Source: Panopea generosa
Lineage: Eukaryota > Mollusca > Bivalvia > Adapedonta > Hiatellidae
DNA: 64,000 nt
Direction: 5' to 3'
NCBI GenBank assembly: GCA_029582155.1
Contig: CM055908.1
Coordinates: 18,763,406-18,827,405 of the forward strand
The translations under genes and the position numbers were made by a program. Below are positions 13,757 to 28,700 of the stretch, one piece after another (position 1 is the stretch's first letter; the number at the start of each line of letters is the position of its first letter). The notes under the pieces were generated by a model. The model had not been told where the DNA came from. It made no database searches and saw only the letters and a program-made list of their open reading frames with translations.

Positions 13757-16700
13757 AAATAAGATATTTAATTAAATTAGTTATTATACATTCTTTTCCT
13801 GATTTCTACTCAATATGCATTCAATTTGTCATTAAGATAAGACCTGAATTAGTTCATCCCACACCAGTTATTTAAAACACTTTTATTTTATGCTTTTTGA
13901 TTAATTATAGATATTTTTTCAGTTGATTAATTATAGTAATCCACTGTTTCAAACAGTGAAACTGTGAAAAAAAAATTTGTTTTTATTTCTTTTGACTTGC
14001 ATATTTAGATCTATTTAAAAACAAATAATTTTTTTTATTATTCCAATATTATCTAATGGCAAATTGAGGTCAAAATAAAGAAACATGTATGTAAAAGCAT
14101 AAAATAAAAAGAAAATTGTTTGTTTTGGTGAAAGACCAAAATGATATTTCAGCTTGTGATCACCAAAAATGATATTCTAACTCATGGCAAGCTGCTCGCG
14201 AGAATATGACTTTTGGTGATCACTTGATGAAATATAATTTGATCTTACACCAAAAACAAACAAATATCCTCAATTTAATTCACAACAACAGTTCTACTGG
14301 ATGAATCATGTCTTGTCTAATGATTGCTTTGAAAGAAAATTTTGCTAATCATAACAAAAACAGCCTTTCACTTAAATTATCAATGTTGTTGGGTTTTTTA
14401 AAGTATAACAAGGGCATAAACCCAATACGCTATTTTGAAACTACGTCATTCTATTTTTAGATGGAACCTACCATATTAGGGATGACAGCACATTCATCTG
14501 TTACATACATTATACAATACAATAGATTCAATATTAATGTGCCACCTCTATTGGACGAGTCCAATTATAAATAGAATTACGTAGGTTCACAATAGCGTAT
14601 TCGGTTTATACAAGAAGTCAATATAATTCCATCCGTGAAAAGCTAGATCTAAATACCATGCTGTATGTTTTCTAGAAATATCTACAAAATAAATTAAATA
14701 TTATTATACATAAGAATGTTTGTCAGATATAAGCTAAAATAGGTTTCTTGTATTCAAATTCATGGATATCCATCTGAGGTATTCCTCCACCAATTTAACA
14801 GAATGACACATAATCTCCATGTATATATGTATGTGTTTAACCCTTTACTTCATATAGACACCTTTGAACACCTCTAATATAGACACCTTTGGACACCTCT
14901 AATATAGAAAGCTTTTGAATTATTGGGTGAATTATGTTTATATTAACTGACAGAGTGGAAAACAGTGCGGGAAGTGTTCAGATTGCTCCTTATGAGCAAT
15001 TTGAACTCTTTCTGCACTGTTTTCAAACACCTTCTGTGATTGGTGCGGGAAAATCCGTATCTTTGGAGTAAAGGGTTAAAAAGAGTTAACACCATTCTAT
15101 ATCATTTATTTGAATATATTAATTACAATTGTTATTCTTTCAACTGACAAAGAACTATGACAAGGAAAACACTATATAAACATATGTAACCACAAATGAT
15201 ACAATGTTTACATGCTGTTTTTACTGTATATTACAATACCCCTATCAGTTCAGGTTGGTGAACCAGCATGACTTTAGGTATCAAATAACACTATTCCACA
15301 AGTAGGTTGCATTTCAGGAAAAATTTTACTAAATCAATTTTTTATACCCAGTGGATTTTAACAAAGCAAAATACAGATACCCCTACAAAATGAGTGCCAA
15401 CCATAGCATAACAGTTGTCTGAAAAAATAATCTGGGTTGTATGCAAGAGAAAGTATCTTTCATGGGGTTTCAGGTGCGGGTGGAAATTTCAGTCCCTCAG
15501 GATAACTAATTTAGTTAAAAAAGTTACCTTTCAAAATGTGATTTTCTATCCGCACCTTAAACCCATGAAAGATACTTATATGATCAAAGTGTTTGGGTAA
15601 GGTACTGAATACATCTGAATGGCTGCCAGTGCTGGCAGGACAACACTTATTCTCCAGGAGTATCTGCACATTGCTTTGTCAAAATTTGGTGAACAGAAAA
15701 GAAGTTAAATAGAAATAATAACCTGAAGCTGTGTACAAAACCAAAATTTCATATATGAAGGTTTGCCACACTGTAGTTATTAAAGACAGTTTCTAGCTGT
15801 CAGAGTGTGATACATACATGTAATTACTGTGAGATACAATGGTACATGTATATATTTGCTAGATCTGTGATATGTGCATGTGGAATCTATCTAGTATAAT
15901 ATCATGGTGAATGATGTACATAGTATATAACCTCATATTAATCTACTACACCAGCATTACTCCTTATTTATAGGATCTATCACAGTCCTTAAAATTCAAA
16001 TGTGATTTAATCACAGTCCCTTATATTCAAATGTGATTTAATCAAAGTCCCTAATATTCAAATGTGATTAATCAAAGTCCCTTATATTCAAATGTGATTA
16101 ATCAAAGTCCCTAATATTCAAATATGATATAATCAAAGTCCCTAATATTCAAATATGATTTAATCATAGTCCATAATATTCAAATGTGATTTTAATCAAA
16201 GTCCCTAATATTCAAATGTGATATTATCACAGTCCCTAATATTTAAATGTGATTTAATCACAGTCCCTAATATTTAAATGTGATACATGTATATTGCAGT
16301 CCCTTTGACTTGTTACTAAGGATTTAATCACAATCCCTAATGCTTATAGAATCTATCACAGTCCCTGATATTTATAGGACATATCATAGTCCCTGATATT
16401 GATTAGTTCTAATCACAGTCCCTAATACTTATAAGAATCCTATATATCTATATTGATGTACCATAGCTTCAATGTTTATTGGGATCCAATCAGATAATAA
16501 ATAAATATCACAATCCCTTACACTTATAGGGGTATCTCACCATCACTAATGGCCATAAGATCTTTATTCACATTTTCTGATATTTATAGGATCTGATACC
16601 CTTATATTTATAGGATATATTATATCTATCCCCAATCTCAATCTTTATACATATTATTCAGTCTAATATTTATAAGAATCTAGTATTTTATAGGGTGTAT

Positions 16701-19700
16701 TATTATATTAGTCTGTCAGTTTTTAGTAGTTATAGATCTCCCTTAAGAATTACCTCCCTAACATGACCGTAGCAAGATTCTTACGCCCAAGAAATTAAGT
16801 TGTGTAAAGGAGTCTGGCATTATTTTTGTTGAAAATGCATAAAATTGTCATATTTCTTCGTGCATATGGGAAAAATGGAAAAAAAATCATGGTTAGTGCC
16901 AAGTTTGGATGACATTGCGTACTATTTGATGAAGCTATAACAGTTTGAAGATGCGAAGTGAGACACTTCAACAAATGGGCAGAATTGTCAAAAATAAAGG
17001 GATGACATCCAACCAACAAAATTATGAAAAAGCAACCTGGTTAAACCCACATTTTTTTTTGCATAAGGACTATCTATAGGGACAAGGGACTTTTAAAACC
17101 ATTGGTAAAGTATCCAGTGTTCCAGAAGTGCATTTCTCTATATGTAGAACATTACAAAATTAATTGTTATGTGAGACTTTATAGGGGCATGTATCACAGT
17201 CCCTGATATTTATAGTGATATATCATTGGTCCTTGTATCAAGCAGTACATTTAATTTAGTACATTTGTGTATTCAGTTTTTATAGGAATAGTTTGAGCAT
17301 CCCATGTTTAAGACTTTAGTTATACTTAACAATACACACTATATATATAGGCTAATGTTTGCATAGGTCAAACCATCAAACCAACATGTTGTGTTAAACA
17401 TTTGAGTTCTGAAAAATGACATGTTGTTACTGTTTTTTACAGATATGAAAAATCTTCTCAAGAAAGTTAGAGTGGGGTTTATTAAAAAAATGTTTCTTTA
17501 AACCAGCAAAATCAACAATATCACCACATGTGTTCTATGAATGTCAGGTGACAGCAACGTAAATCCTGTGTTACACAACGCCACTATAGACTAGTTATCA
17601 CTACACTACAGGAACAAAATCCAGCACAAAGTTTATGCAAAATTAATTCCAACAAATTACATACAAAGCATATTAAAATGTCACTTCACTCTCAGTATGA
17701 GTCCATGAATCATTTATTTGGACTCCAATTTTGCCAAAGTCTCTTCATTGAAAGAGATAAAATACATGATAATTAGTTGATGAGTAGAGGCTACAACGAA
17801 TGAGTAAATTTAAACTGGTCTTACCTCTAAATTCTCATACACTCGGAAAGACTAGACAAAATCATCAAATCATATGACAGGTAAAACTAGCTTATCATAT
17901 AACAGGTGGGTTGAGACAGTGATCTTATTACAGGTAAGATTAGCTTATCATATAACAGGTGGGTTTAGACAGTGATCATATTACAGGTACGACTAGCTTA
18001 TCATATAACAGGCCGGTTTAGACAGTGATCATATTACAGGTAAGACTAGCTTATCATATAACAGGCGGGTTTAGACAGTGAGTCTTATTACATATAAGAC
18101 TAGCTTATCATATAACAGGTAGGTTCAGACAGTGATCATATTACAGGTTAAACCAGCTTATCATATAACAGGTGGGTTTAGACAGTGATCATATTACAGG
18201 TTAAACCAGCTTATCATATAACAGGTGGGTTTAGACAGTGATCTTATTAAAGATAAGACTAGCAAGTGGGTTTAGACAGTGATCATATTACAGGTAAGAC
18301 TAGTTTATCATATAACAGGTGGGTTTAGACAGTGATCATATTACAGGTAAGACTAGTTTATCATATAACAGGTGGGTTTAGACATTGATCTTATTACAGA
18401 TAAGACTAGCAAGTGGGTTTAGACAGTGATCATATTACAGGTAAGACTAGTTTATCATATAACAGGTGGGTTTAGACAGTGATCATATTACAGGTTAAAC
18501 CAGCTTAACATATAACAGGTGGGTTTAGACAGTGATCTTATTAAAGATAAGACTAGCAAGTGGGTTTAGACAGTGATCATATTACAGGTAAGACTAGTTT
18601 ATCATATAGCAGGTGGGTTTAGACAGTGATCATATTACAGGTAAGACTAGTTTATCATATAACAGGTGGGTTTAGACATTGATCTTATTACAGATAAGAC
18701 TAGCTTATCATATAACAGGTGGGTTTAGACAGTGATCATATTACAGGTAAAACCTGCTGATTGTGCCACACATTTTCTCGAAGCGGTAATCATGTAACAG
18801 GTGGGTTTAGACAGTGATCATATTACAGGTAAAACCAGCTGATTGTAAAACACATTTTTTGGAAGTTGTGCACCAGAATAGGTAATCATACAACAGGGTG
18901 GTTTAGACAGTGATCATTTATCAAATAAGAATTGGTAATCGTATATCAGGTAATTCAAGATATTCAAGCAACATGTAAGATTAGATATTTACAGGTACAG
19001 GTATGGTGGTATGAAAATAATAACCATAACAGGTAATAATATGTTATCATAATACTCACACCTATAAAGGTAAGTCTATATAACCATATAACATATATGA
19101 CTATATATAATCATATAACAAGTATGACTATGAATAGCTATATAACAGGTAAATCTAAATAATCATATAACAGGTAATTCTAGACAATCATATAATAGGT
19201 GTAAGTCTAGACAATCATATAACAGGTATAAGTTTAGACAATCATATAATAGGTATAAGTCTAGATAATCGTATAACAGGTATAAGTCTAGACAATCATA
19301 TAACAGGTAAGTCTAGACAATCATATAATAGGTGTAAGTCTAGACAATCATATAACAGGTATAAGTCTAGACAATCATATAACAGGTTATTCTAGACAAT
19401 CATATAATAGGTGTAAGTCTAGACAATCATATAACAGGTAAGTATAGACAATCATATAACAGGTATAAGTATAGATAATCATATAACAGGTATAAGTATA
19501 GATAATCATATAACAGGCCAGTCTAGACAATCATATAACAGGTGTAAGTCTAGACAATCATATAACAGGTAAGTCTAGACAATCATATAACAGCTATAAG
19601 TGTAGACAAATATATAACATGTATATTAGTCATGACAATCATATAACAGGTGTAAGTCTAGACAATCATATAACATATATAAATATAGATAATCATATAA

Positions 19701-22700
19701 CAGGTGTAAGTCTAGACAATCATACAACAGGTAAGTCTAGACAATCATATAGCAGGTGTAAGTCTAGACAATCATATAACAAGTATATGTATAGATAATC
19801 ATATAACAGGTGTAAGTCTAGACAATCATACAACAGGTAAGTCTAGACAATCATATAGCAGGTCTAAGTCTAGACAATCATATAACAGGTAAGTATAGAC
19901 AATCATATCACAGGTATAATAATGTACCATGTATAACAATAAAAGATTCACAAACACACTTATTAACAAGAAAAATATCGGTGGAACAGATGAATGCTCC
20001 CCAAAGTGAGTGTTTGACTCTGTACCATACGGTAATGATATTGAACGGGAAACAGTAACTGTGAGAGTTCTAAAAAGTCAATACATTATTTTTTTATTCT
20101 GTGATATAATACATTGTACAACATACCTTGAATAGGTCATTATGATGCATCCTAGTAAGATTCATAAAATTCCAACCTGAGGTTGTAGAGAAATAGCACG
20201 GACAAGAATTTGGTCACAGACTCAATGAAAGGGCCATAACTCCATGAAAAACCATCGAACCTGAACACAAAGACAATATGCGCATCTTCACTTGGTAATG
20301 ATGCATTCAAGCAAGTTCGTTAAAATTCCAACCTGAGGTTATAAAGAAATAGCCCGGACAAGAACTTGGGGACTGACGGACGGATGAAGCGGCGACTATA
20401 TGCTTCCCCCCTTTGGGAGAGCATAAAAGCCATTTGATATTGTTTGAAGTGCAAGAAATGTACATGGGAAACACACCACAGTATGAAATAAGAAATTAAA
20501 CTTGAAGGCATACAGAAACTGTACTAACCAGAACATTAAAACAGTGACAATTACAGTAGCTTAAAACAGTGGATATTAAATCAAGTTCAAAAGAATATAC
20601 ATGTTTTGTAGTTGACAACATCAGATAAGGTAAAAATTGTGAAATTAGTTTACAGTTCACCTATTCCTTGGTTTGTGTAATGAAGATACATGTAAAACAA
20701 TATTTCAGTGTAAAGAAGTGAATTGAATAAGCACCACAAGTGGGCGCAGACCCTCATCTTTAAGTTCATTATGTAAGTCAAGGCCAGTTTTTTTTTAACA
20801 AGATAACAATTAGTTTACAGAATCGATACTATTGCTGAAAATCAAAACAGATAAAAAGCAAAAGTCATTCAAACCAAAGCTGAACAAACCTACGTTTTTA
20901 GACCAAACTATGGAAACTTTGGTAATTTAGGTGTATACATCGTTCAGACTACTGTATAAAGTTTAATCATCCCTTTAACATATTAAGTGTATTGTTGAGA
21001 GATAGACCGACTGATTGATTGAATATTTAGCATCATTTTTATGCCATCCAGGGCTAACAGACGATCATTTAACCTAACCACTTTTTCCTGGGATCCTGAA
21101 AGGTTAACCAGTACTCGATCACACCCCATCTCCACAAGTAACTGATAACTTTTATACTTGAATCAGCGGTGCGAGACAAATGATAATGAGACACAATGTC
21201 AAATATCAATCATCATGGAGACTGCTGCCAGGCAGGGATTCGAACTCTCGACTCCTGGATTGATAGTAAGACAACAACAATGATACCAGGGTCAAGTTTT
21301 TTGTAAGGCGAGCTAAATATTCTATAATATGCATGGTAAAGTAGTGAAATAAGTAAATATATAACATCACAAAAAGATGTAACAGTGAGTTACAATGTAA
21401 ATAGAACATTTATCTAATACCAGAAGAGAAAGTTCATACAAAATGCACAAAATGTTACACGATGTAGATCATTTTATTCCATTGAGAGCATCATAAACTT
21501 TTCATATACCATATCCCCCAAAATAAACACCCCTGGCAGCAATGCATTTTTCAAAAGGGGGGCATTTATTTGAATTTAAGATTTTTTTATATTTTTATGT
21601 GTGTAACAAACAATTTTGTTTTATAATTGTTTCTCAAACATATACATGACAGTTTCTATTTTTTTATTATTTCTCATATCCAAATTTGTAGAAGCATTTA
21701 TTAGGGCAGGGGGGGGGGGGGGGGCTGGGGGGGGGGGGACATTTATTCAGAGGGATACGGTATATATGTATATACATCTTTGAGATCATTAAACTATTTC
21801 AAGTATTTACTAATATTCTAGGTTAAGAAAGTTTGAGGTAGAATCACTGACCGTGTCATTTTGTGCTGTTCCCAATTGCACATTGGCCAGAATCAACAAC
21901 TGTTTTGTCACCAAGGGAACCTGATTGCAGTAGGAACGCAAATCTGCACAGAAACTGAAATACATTTTTATACATAAGATACATAATATGACTGTCTGAG
22001 AGTTGTACACAAGACTCTTTATGTAACTGACTCTTAGTAATTGCCTGATCATCTGTACACAGCAACTAAAATAAGTCAACAATTACTGTGAGTCTTCAGC
22101 ACAGGTTGGCTAAATGCTGGATTTTTATGTAATTAATTCCAGTTTTGACAGAACAGGGCATTTGCCAATCTCTGTAGAGTGGTAGTAATCCAAAAAATAA
22201 GTATCATGTTCACTGAAGTTCATTTTTATGGTTTAATTATAAGTACAGAGTCAGTACCTTCCAGAAAGTGTGACCACATGCTGGTAAACAACTTTCGGAA
22301 AATGTGACCACATGCTGGAACACAATTTCTGGAAGGTGTGACCACATACTGATACATAATTTCCAGAATGTCTGACCACACACTGGTACACAACTTCCAG
22401 AAGGTGTGATGACTTCCTGGTACACAACTTCCAGAAAGAATGACCACATGCTGGTACAAAACTACCAGAAAGGGTGACCAAACACTTGTTCACTACTACC
22501 GGAAAGTATGACCATACACTGGTACACAACTTTGGGAAAGTGTGACCACACACAGGTACACAACTTCCAGAAAGTGTGACCATACGCTGATACACAACTT
22601 GCAGAAAGTGCAACCACACACTGGTACACAACTTCCATAAAATTGTGACCACAAGCTGGTACACAACTTCCAGAAAGTGTGACCATATATTGGTACACAA

Positions 22701-25700
22701 CTTCCGGAAAGTGTGACCACACTCTGGTACACAATTTCCACAAAGTGTGACCACACTCTGGTATACAACTTCCGGAAAGTGTGACCACACACTGGTACAC
22801 AACTTTAGGAAAGTGTGACTACACACTGGTACACAACTTCCGGAAAGTTTGACCACACACTGGTACACAATTTCCAGAAAGTGTGACCACACACTGGTAC
22901 AAAACTTCTTGAAAGTGTGATCAAACACTGGTACACAACTTCCAGAAAGTGTGACCACCTGCTGGTAAATGTATTATACACTATTACTCTATGATAAAAC
23001 AATTACAAGTTGAATGTTTCTATTTCAGTTAAAGGTGTCCAGTTGATAGTAGTGTGACTAAATAAAAAAAAATTGTTGCTAATGGTTTACACAGTTAGGT
23101 ATTTTCTGAATTAAATTTCAAATCCTAAACCCTAAGACAATTAAATATCCATTTACATGCCTGAACATATGGATGGAATGAGTAGAGACACAATGTCTCC
23201 CACCCACTGATGATCTGTACTTAGAGGAGAACACAATACACAATAACTGTATATACCTTTCATCCACACAGTGCTCCATAATGATGTGTGCAAACTTGAG
23301 TACTTTCTGACTGTTCTCCGCCATGGCCTTCCCAGTCTGTACAAGTCCCAGATGGCTCTAATGTAGTAAAATAGATATGTAATGTAAAATATATAATGTT
23401 ATATGTCATCAAGGGCATTGGTAGGACTGTTGGATGCTCCCCAAACAAGTACTTCATTGGGTAATTAACCTTCCTTTCTGATTGCTCCCCAAACAAGTAC
23501 TTGATTGGGTAATTAACCTTCCTTTTTGTATGCTCCCCAAACAAGTACTTATTTGGGTAATTAACCTTCCTTTTTGGATGCTCTCCAAACAAGTGCTTGA
23601 TAGGGTAATTAACCTCCCTTTCTGGATGCTCCCCAAACAAGTACTTGATTGGGTAATTAACCTTCCTTTCTGGATGCTCCCCAAACAAGTGATAAATAGG
23701 GTAACTGGATGCTCCCCAAACAAGTGCTTGATAGGGTAATTAACCTTCCTTTCTGGATGCTCTCCAAACAAGTACTTGATTGGGTAATTAACCTTCCTTT
23801 CTGGATGCTCCCCAAACAAGTACTTGATAGGGTAACTAACCTTCCTTTCTGAATGTGCCCCCAAACAAGTGCTTGATAGGGTAATTAACCTTCCTTTCTG
23901 GATGCTCCCCAAACAAGTGCTTGATAGGATAACTAACCTTCCTTTCTGGATGCTCCCCAAACAAGTGCTTGATAGGATAACTAACCTTCCTTTCTGGATG
24001 CGCCCCCAAACAAGTACTTGATTGGGTAATTAACCTTCCTTTCTGGATGCTCCCCAAACAAGTGCTTGATAGGATAACTAACCTTCCTTTCTGGATGCTC
24101 CCAAAACAAGTACTTGATTAGGTAATTAACCTTCCTTTCTGGATGCTCTCCAAACAAGTACTTGATTGGGTAATTAACCTTCCTTTCTGGATGCTCCCCA
24201 AACAAATGTTTGATTGGCTATTAACCTTCCTTTCTGGATGCTCCCCAAACAAGTACTTGATAGGGTAATTAACCTTCCTTTCTGGATGCTTCCCAAACAA
24301 GTACTTGATAGGGTAATTAACCTCCCTTTTATACTTGTCCTGAAAAATTCTCCAATTAATAAAATAAACAAGAGCTGTCAGAGGGACAGCGCGCTCGACT
24401 ATTCAAATATTTATCACAAAAGTACAAATTTGATTGAGACTAATGACAAATCCAAGCAAACAATAGTTATCTTACTTATTAAATTGAGTAGGGCTTATAA
24501 CTGCAATACTGTGTATGAAGATTCAATCTAATACATGCAAGGGTGTTGAGTTTTAATCAAATACATTGAGTGTTTGTTGTGATATGGACTTGATGGTACT
24601 TGCACACAGAACTTTAACCAGATTTTCTAAGTCAAACAAGGGCAATAATTTTGCGTTATAGTCATCCAAGAGTTAACTCACTTATCATTGTAGTAGGTTT
24701 TATAGACAAAGCAACAGTTATATGCTCAATTTGGTGAGCATAAAAAGCATACCAGTACACCATTATAGAAAACACATTGAAGAGCCATATGCTTGTAGTT
24801 AATCACATGACTTACAGTGAAATGGAGTGACAATGCTGCAGTAGTTAATGTTCATTCAGTTGCTGAGTGCTGGCCTTTATAAATACATTTATCATGTTTA
24901 AGGTGAATGAACGCAGTCCTGTTGTTATGACATAATACTGTTATTGCATGTTACAAGCCAAAAAGAAAAAGATTCTCAGTTACAAGCAAACAAAAAAAGA
25001 CAAAGATTCTCAGTTTCTGAAAGCTGCCATACAAAACAACACTAATGCAGAGATTCATTTTTGTTGAATTAGGATTACATCTAAATGTAATCCTTGAGAC
25101 TGTTATTCACCACTTATAATGATTCCACATTACATTCTGGTTTTTGTTTAATGGGGTTGAATCTCCTTTGTAACTCATTTCAGGTTATATATGGCATATC
25201 CAGATTTAATGGTGGAGACTGAATCTGAGAAGAACCACGGTCCTCCTTCACGTCCTGGAAAACCTTCTCACATAAAGTTGTTGGAGTCAGTGGGACTTGA
25301 ACAATTGACCTCAGTGGTGAGAGATAAGTGATAAGTGAGATGGTGTCTCAGACCACTACACCATTGAGGACTTAAAAAACAACAACAATTACAGTTTAAG
25401 ATGGGGATACTGTGGACCAGGAGCGCATACTCAAGTTGCAATATTTTCTGATTACAGGATCAGGAGTGCATACTCAAGTTGAGATGTTTTCTGATTACAG
25501 GGCCAGGAGCGCATACTCAATTTGAGGTGTTTTCTGATTACATTTCCAGGAGTGCGTACTCAAGTTGAGATGTTTTCTGATTACAGGGCCAGGAGTGCAT
25601 TCTCAAGTTGAGATGTTTTCTGATAACAGGACCAGGAATGCATACTCAAGTTGAAATGTTTTCTGATTACAGGGCCAGGAGTGCCTACTCAAGTTGAGAT

Positions 25701-28700
25701 GTTTTCTAATAACAGGACCAGGAGTGCCTACTCAAGTTGAGATGTTTTCTGATTACAGGACCAGGAGTGCATACTCAAGATGAGATTTTTCTGATTACAT
25801 TTCCAGGAGTGCATACTCAAGTTGAGATGTTTTCCGATTACTGGGCCAGGAGCCCATACTCAAGTTAAGATGTTTTCTGATTACATGGCCAGGAGCGCAT
25901 ACTCAATTTGAGGTGTTTTCTGATTACATTTCCAGGAGTGCGTACTCAAGTTGAGATGTTTTCTGATTACAGGGCCAGGAGTGCATTCTCAAGTTGAGAT
26001 GTTTTCTGATAACAGGACCAGGAGTGCCTACTCAAGTTGAGATGTTTTCTGATTACAGGACCAGGAGTGCATACTCAAGATGAGATGTTTTCTGATTACA
26101 TTTCCAGGAGTGCCTACTCAAGTTGAGATGTTTTCTGATTACAGGACCAGGAGTGCATACTCAAGATGAGATATTTTCTGATTACATTTCCAGGAGTGCA
26201 TACTCAAGTTGAGATGTTTTATGATTACAGGGCCAGGAGCCCATACTCAAGTTAAGATGTTTTCTGATTACAGGGCCAGGAGTGCATACTCAAGTTGATA
26301 TGTTTTCTGATTACAGGACCAGGAGGGCATACTCAAGATGAGATGTTTTCTAATTACAGGACCTGAGACTGGTTTCATTTAACTTCTCAAGCTGATATTT
26401 TCTTCAACTCCAAAATCTTAATCTCTCTTAATGATTACTTGAACTCATTATACATTAAAATGACCACACATAGTTAAAGTCATAACACATCTGTATTTAT
26501 TGGTATATGATAGAAACATGCAACATAATCAGCATGGATGAGGTTACAGCATTTCAAAAATTTGAGTTGAGAAAAATCTCAAGCTGAGATGTGTAGTGAG
26601 ACTAGGTGCAGGACTATTACCGTGATGGGAGGTTTCTGCCTGATGTATTGAGTCATATGTTGTATATGGGTAGACATAGTCTGGGCCACCTTCACTATAG
26701 GGTTATTGTCATCTTCCCACTTGTCCGTCTGTCTCTGGATGTACTCAGCCTCTTTCTGCAAGAGAACAATAACACCTGTATTATAGGTAACCTCCATTAC
26801 ACAGATACCTGACTTAAACATGACATGTTGCTCTATACATTATTTGACTGTTTAAGTATTTAAGTACAACGTAAAATGCAGTTGTTGTAGTTTAGGTTCT
26901 TTAGTAGATCTGTGGTATATGGTACCAACTTGTCTCCAACACGAACCTGGCAGACTGGAAGATTGCGGTTCTAGTTGTATTTCTGAGAGTTAAATTTTCA
27001 TCCATAATGTTTAAAGTAGACCTTTTGGCATGTATACAATCAAATTGGTGAATTTCAATTTATATTAATTTATTTGAGCTCAATTGCAAAGAAAGCTTAA
27101 AGCTTATTTATACCGCTCGAGTCTGCTTCCTGGGTAAAAGCAGAGGGAGTGTTGATTTTTAAGAGGCAACGGGTTGAGCTGGTGTGAGCAGCCAACATTC
27201 TATCCACTACACTACCACTCCGCTTTGGTGAATTTTCCCACAACTTCATCAATATGACTCTTTATAATACTGAAAGTTTTTCATCTATTCAGCTAGGTTC
27301 ATTTATTTGCAACTGTACAATAATTTTAAAGGGACACAGTACAATGTTGAAATCACTTTTTACTCCTGTCCATGCATCAAATCAATCAATTTATACCTAG
27401 GGCATACAACCATATGAAAACATTTATCTCCACCTTTTTTATTCTTTTTTTTATTTTGAATGGGGTTTAACACCATTTTCAACACATTTCAGGTTATATA
27501 TGGCATATCCAGTTTTTACTGGTGGGGGAAGACCTCAGACTGAGTCAGACTGAGTCAGACTGAGTAGAACCACCGTCCTTCTCAAGTAACTGGCAAACTT
27601 TCTTACATAAAGTTTTTGGAGTGAGTGGGACTCGAACCTATGACCTTAGTGGTGAGAGGTACCGATAAGTGATCTTGAGACGGCATATTAGACATCTTCA
27701 TTTTTTGCTTTCTGACTATTCATACTTAAAAAATTACTTACCTTTTTTATTTAAGAAACTAGTTTTGAAAATTATAAGAAAAAATCCTCTAAACATTTTG
27801 TTATACTGCTTGTTATATATGACCATGAATATGTGAAATATGATGCATTTAAACCATTTACAAGAGTTATACCCCTTTGTGAACAGAATGATATCTCCAC
27901 ACAACTTGGTTATTCTAATTCCATATTTGCATCATATGGATCTATAATATTCAGAAATAGGTGCAAATTTATCAAAATTTCCCTTTAAAATGTTTGATAA
28001 AACAATATATCTATTTTATTCTAATAAAAACATGCAAACCTTACCACAATCCAACAGCTGGTCGACACCATTTTCACCATAATGACAAGTTATATACCAG
28101 ACATATCCAATTCAATAGGTGGAGGAACACTCAAGAATGAATCTGAGTAGAACCACTGTTCTTCCACAAGTACAGTCAAACATGTGAAAGTGGCCACCTC
28201 TATTAAGCAGCCACTTGTCTTAAGCAGCCACATTTTCTATTTCCCATTTTTATGTTTTCAGAGCAAATTAACCTGTATTAAGCAACCACCTGTCTTAAAA
28301 GGTCACTTTTGCTCCTTCTCTTAACTGGCTGTTTAAGACAGGTTTGACTGTAACTGGCAAAACAAGCTAAGATAAATGAGATTACTCAAGCTCAAACTCA
28401 GAAGACCGACAGCGTCCATCACGTGGAAAAACGAAATACAAGTAATCCTGTATGTCAATCACATCAACTATTCTGTCATGCAATTATAACAGTAGAAACA
28501 TCTTACACAAAGTGCCAAGAATGACTTTGCAGAATTCTTTGATGGAGATTCTGTTGGAGGGCTTGCTGAAAGGCTTGCTGGAGATTTAGCTGGAGATATG
28601 TTGCTGTTGTTGTAGTTGATTGTCGATTGATCAGCCATTGTCAACTCTGCTACTTTACTGAAAAAAAATATAATGTTAAATAATGTTGTAATCCAGTTCT

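Larger units (their letters stand above)
19926..21851. other. Intron sequence with dispersed repeats
   Basis: Contains a dispersed element (20135-20430; ATTCCAACCTGAGGTT twice, ending CTTTGGGAGAGCATAAAA), SINE-B (21000-21290) and a foldback element with a G run (21506-21768). Confidence 0.6.

Noticed and set aside
22251..22958. Long minus-strand open frame (235 codons)
   Set aside because: It lies wholly in the 34-bp minisatellite. Other minus-strand frames also stay open, and there is no start context, domain or splice evidence.
23454..24371. Several overlapping open frames with repeated [18 protein letters not shown] peptides
   Set aside because: Artefact of a 48-bp unit (a multiple of three) without stops. 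The same DNA is open on both strands.
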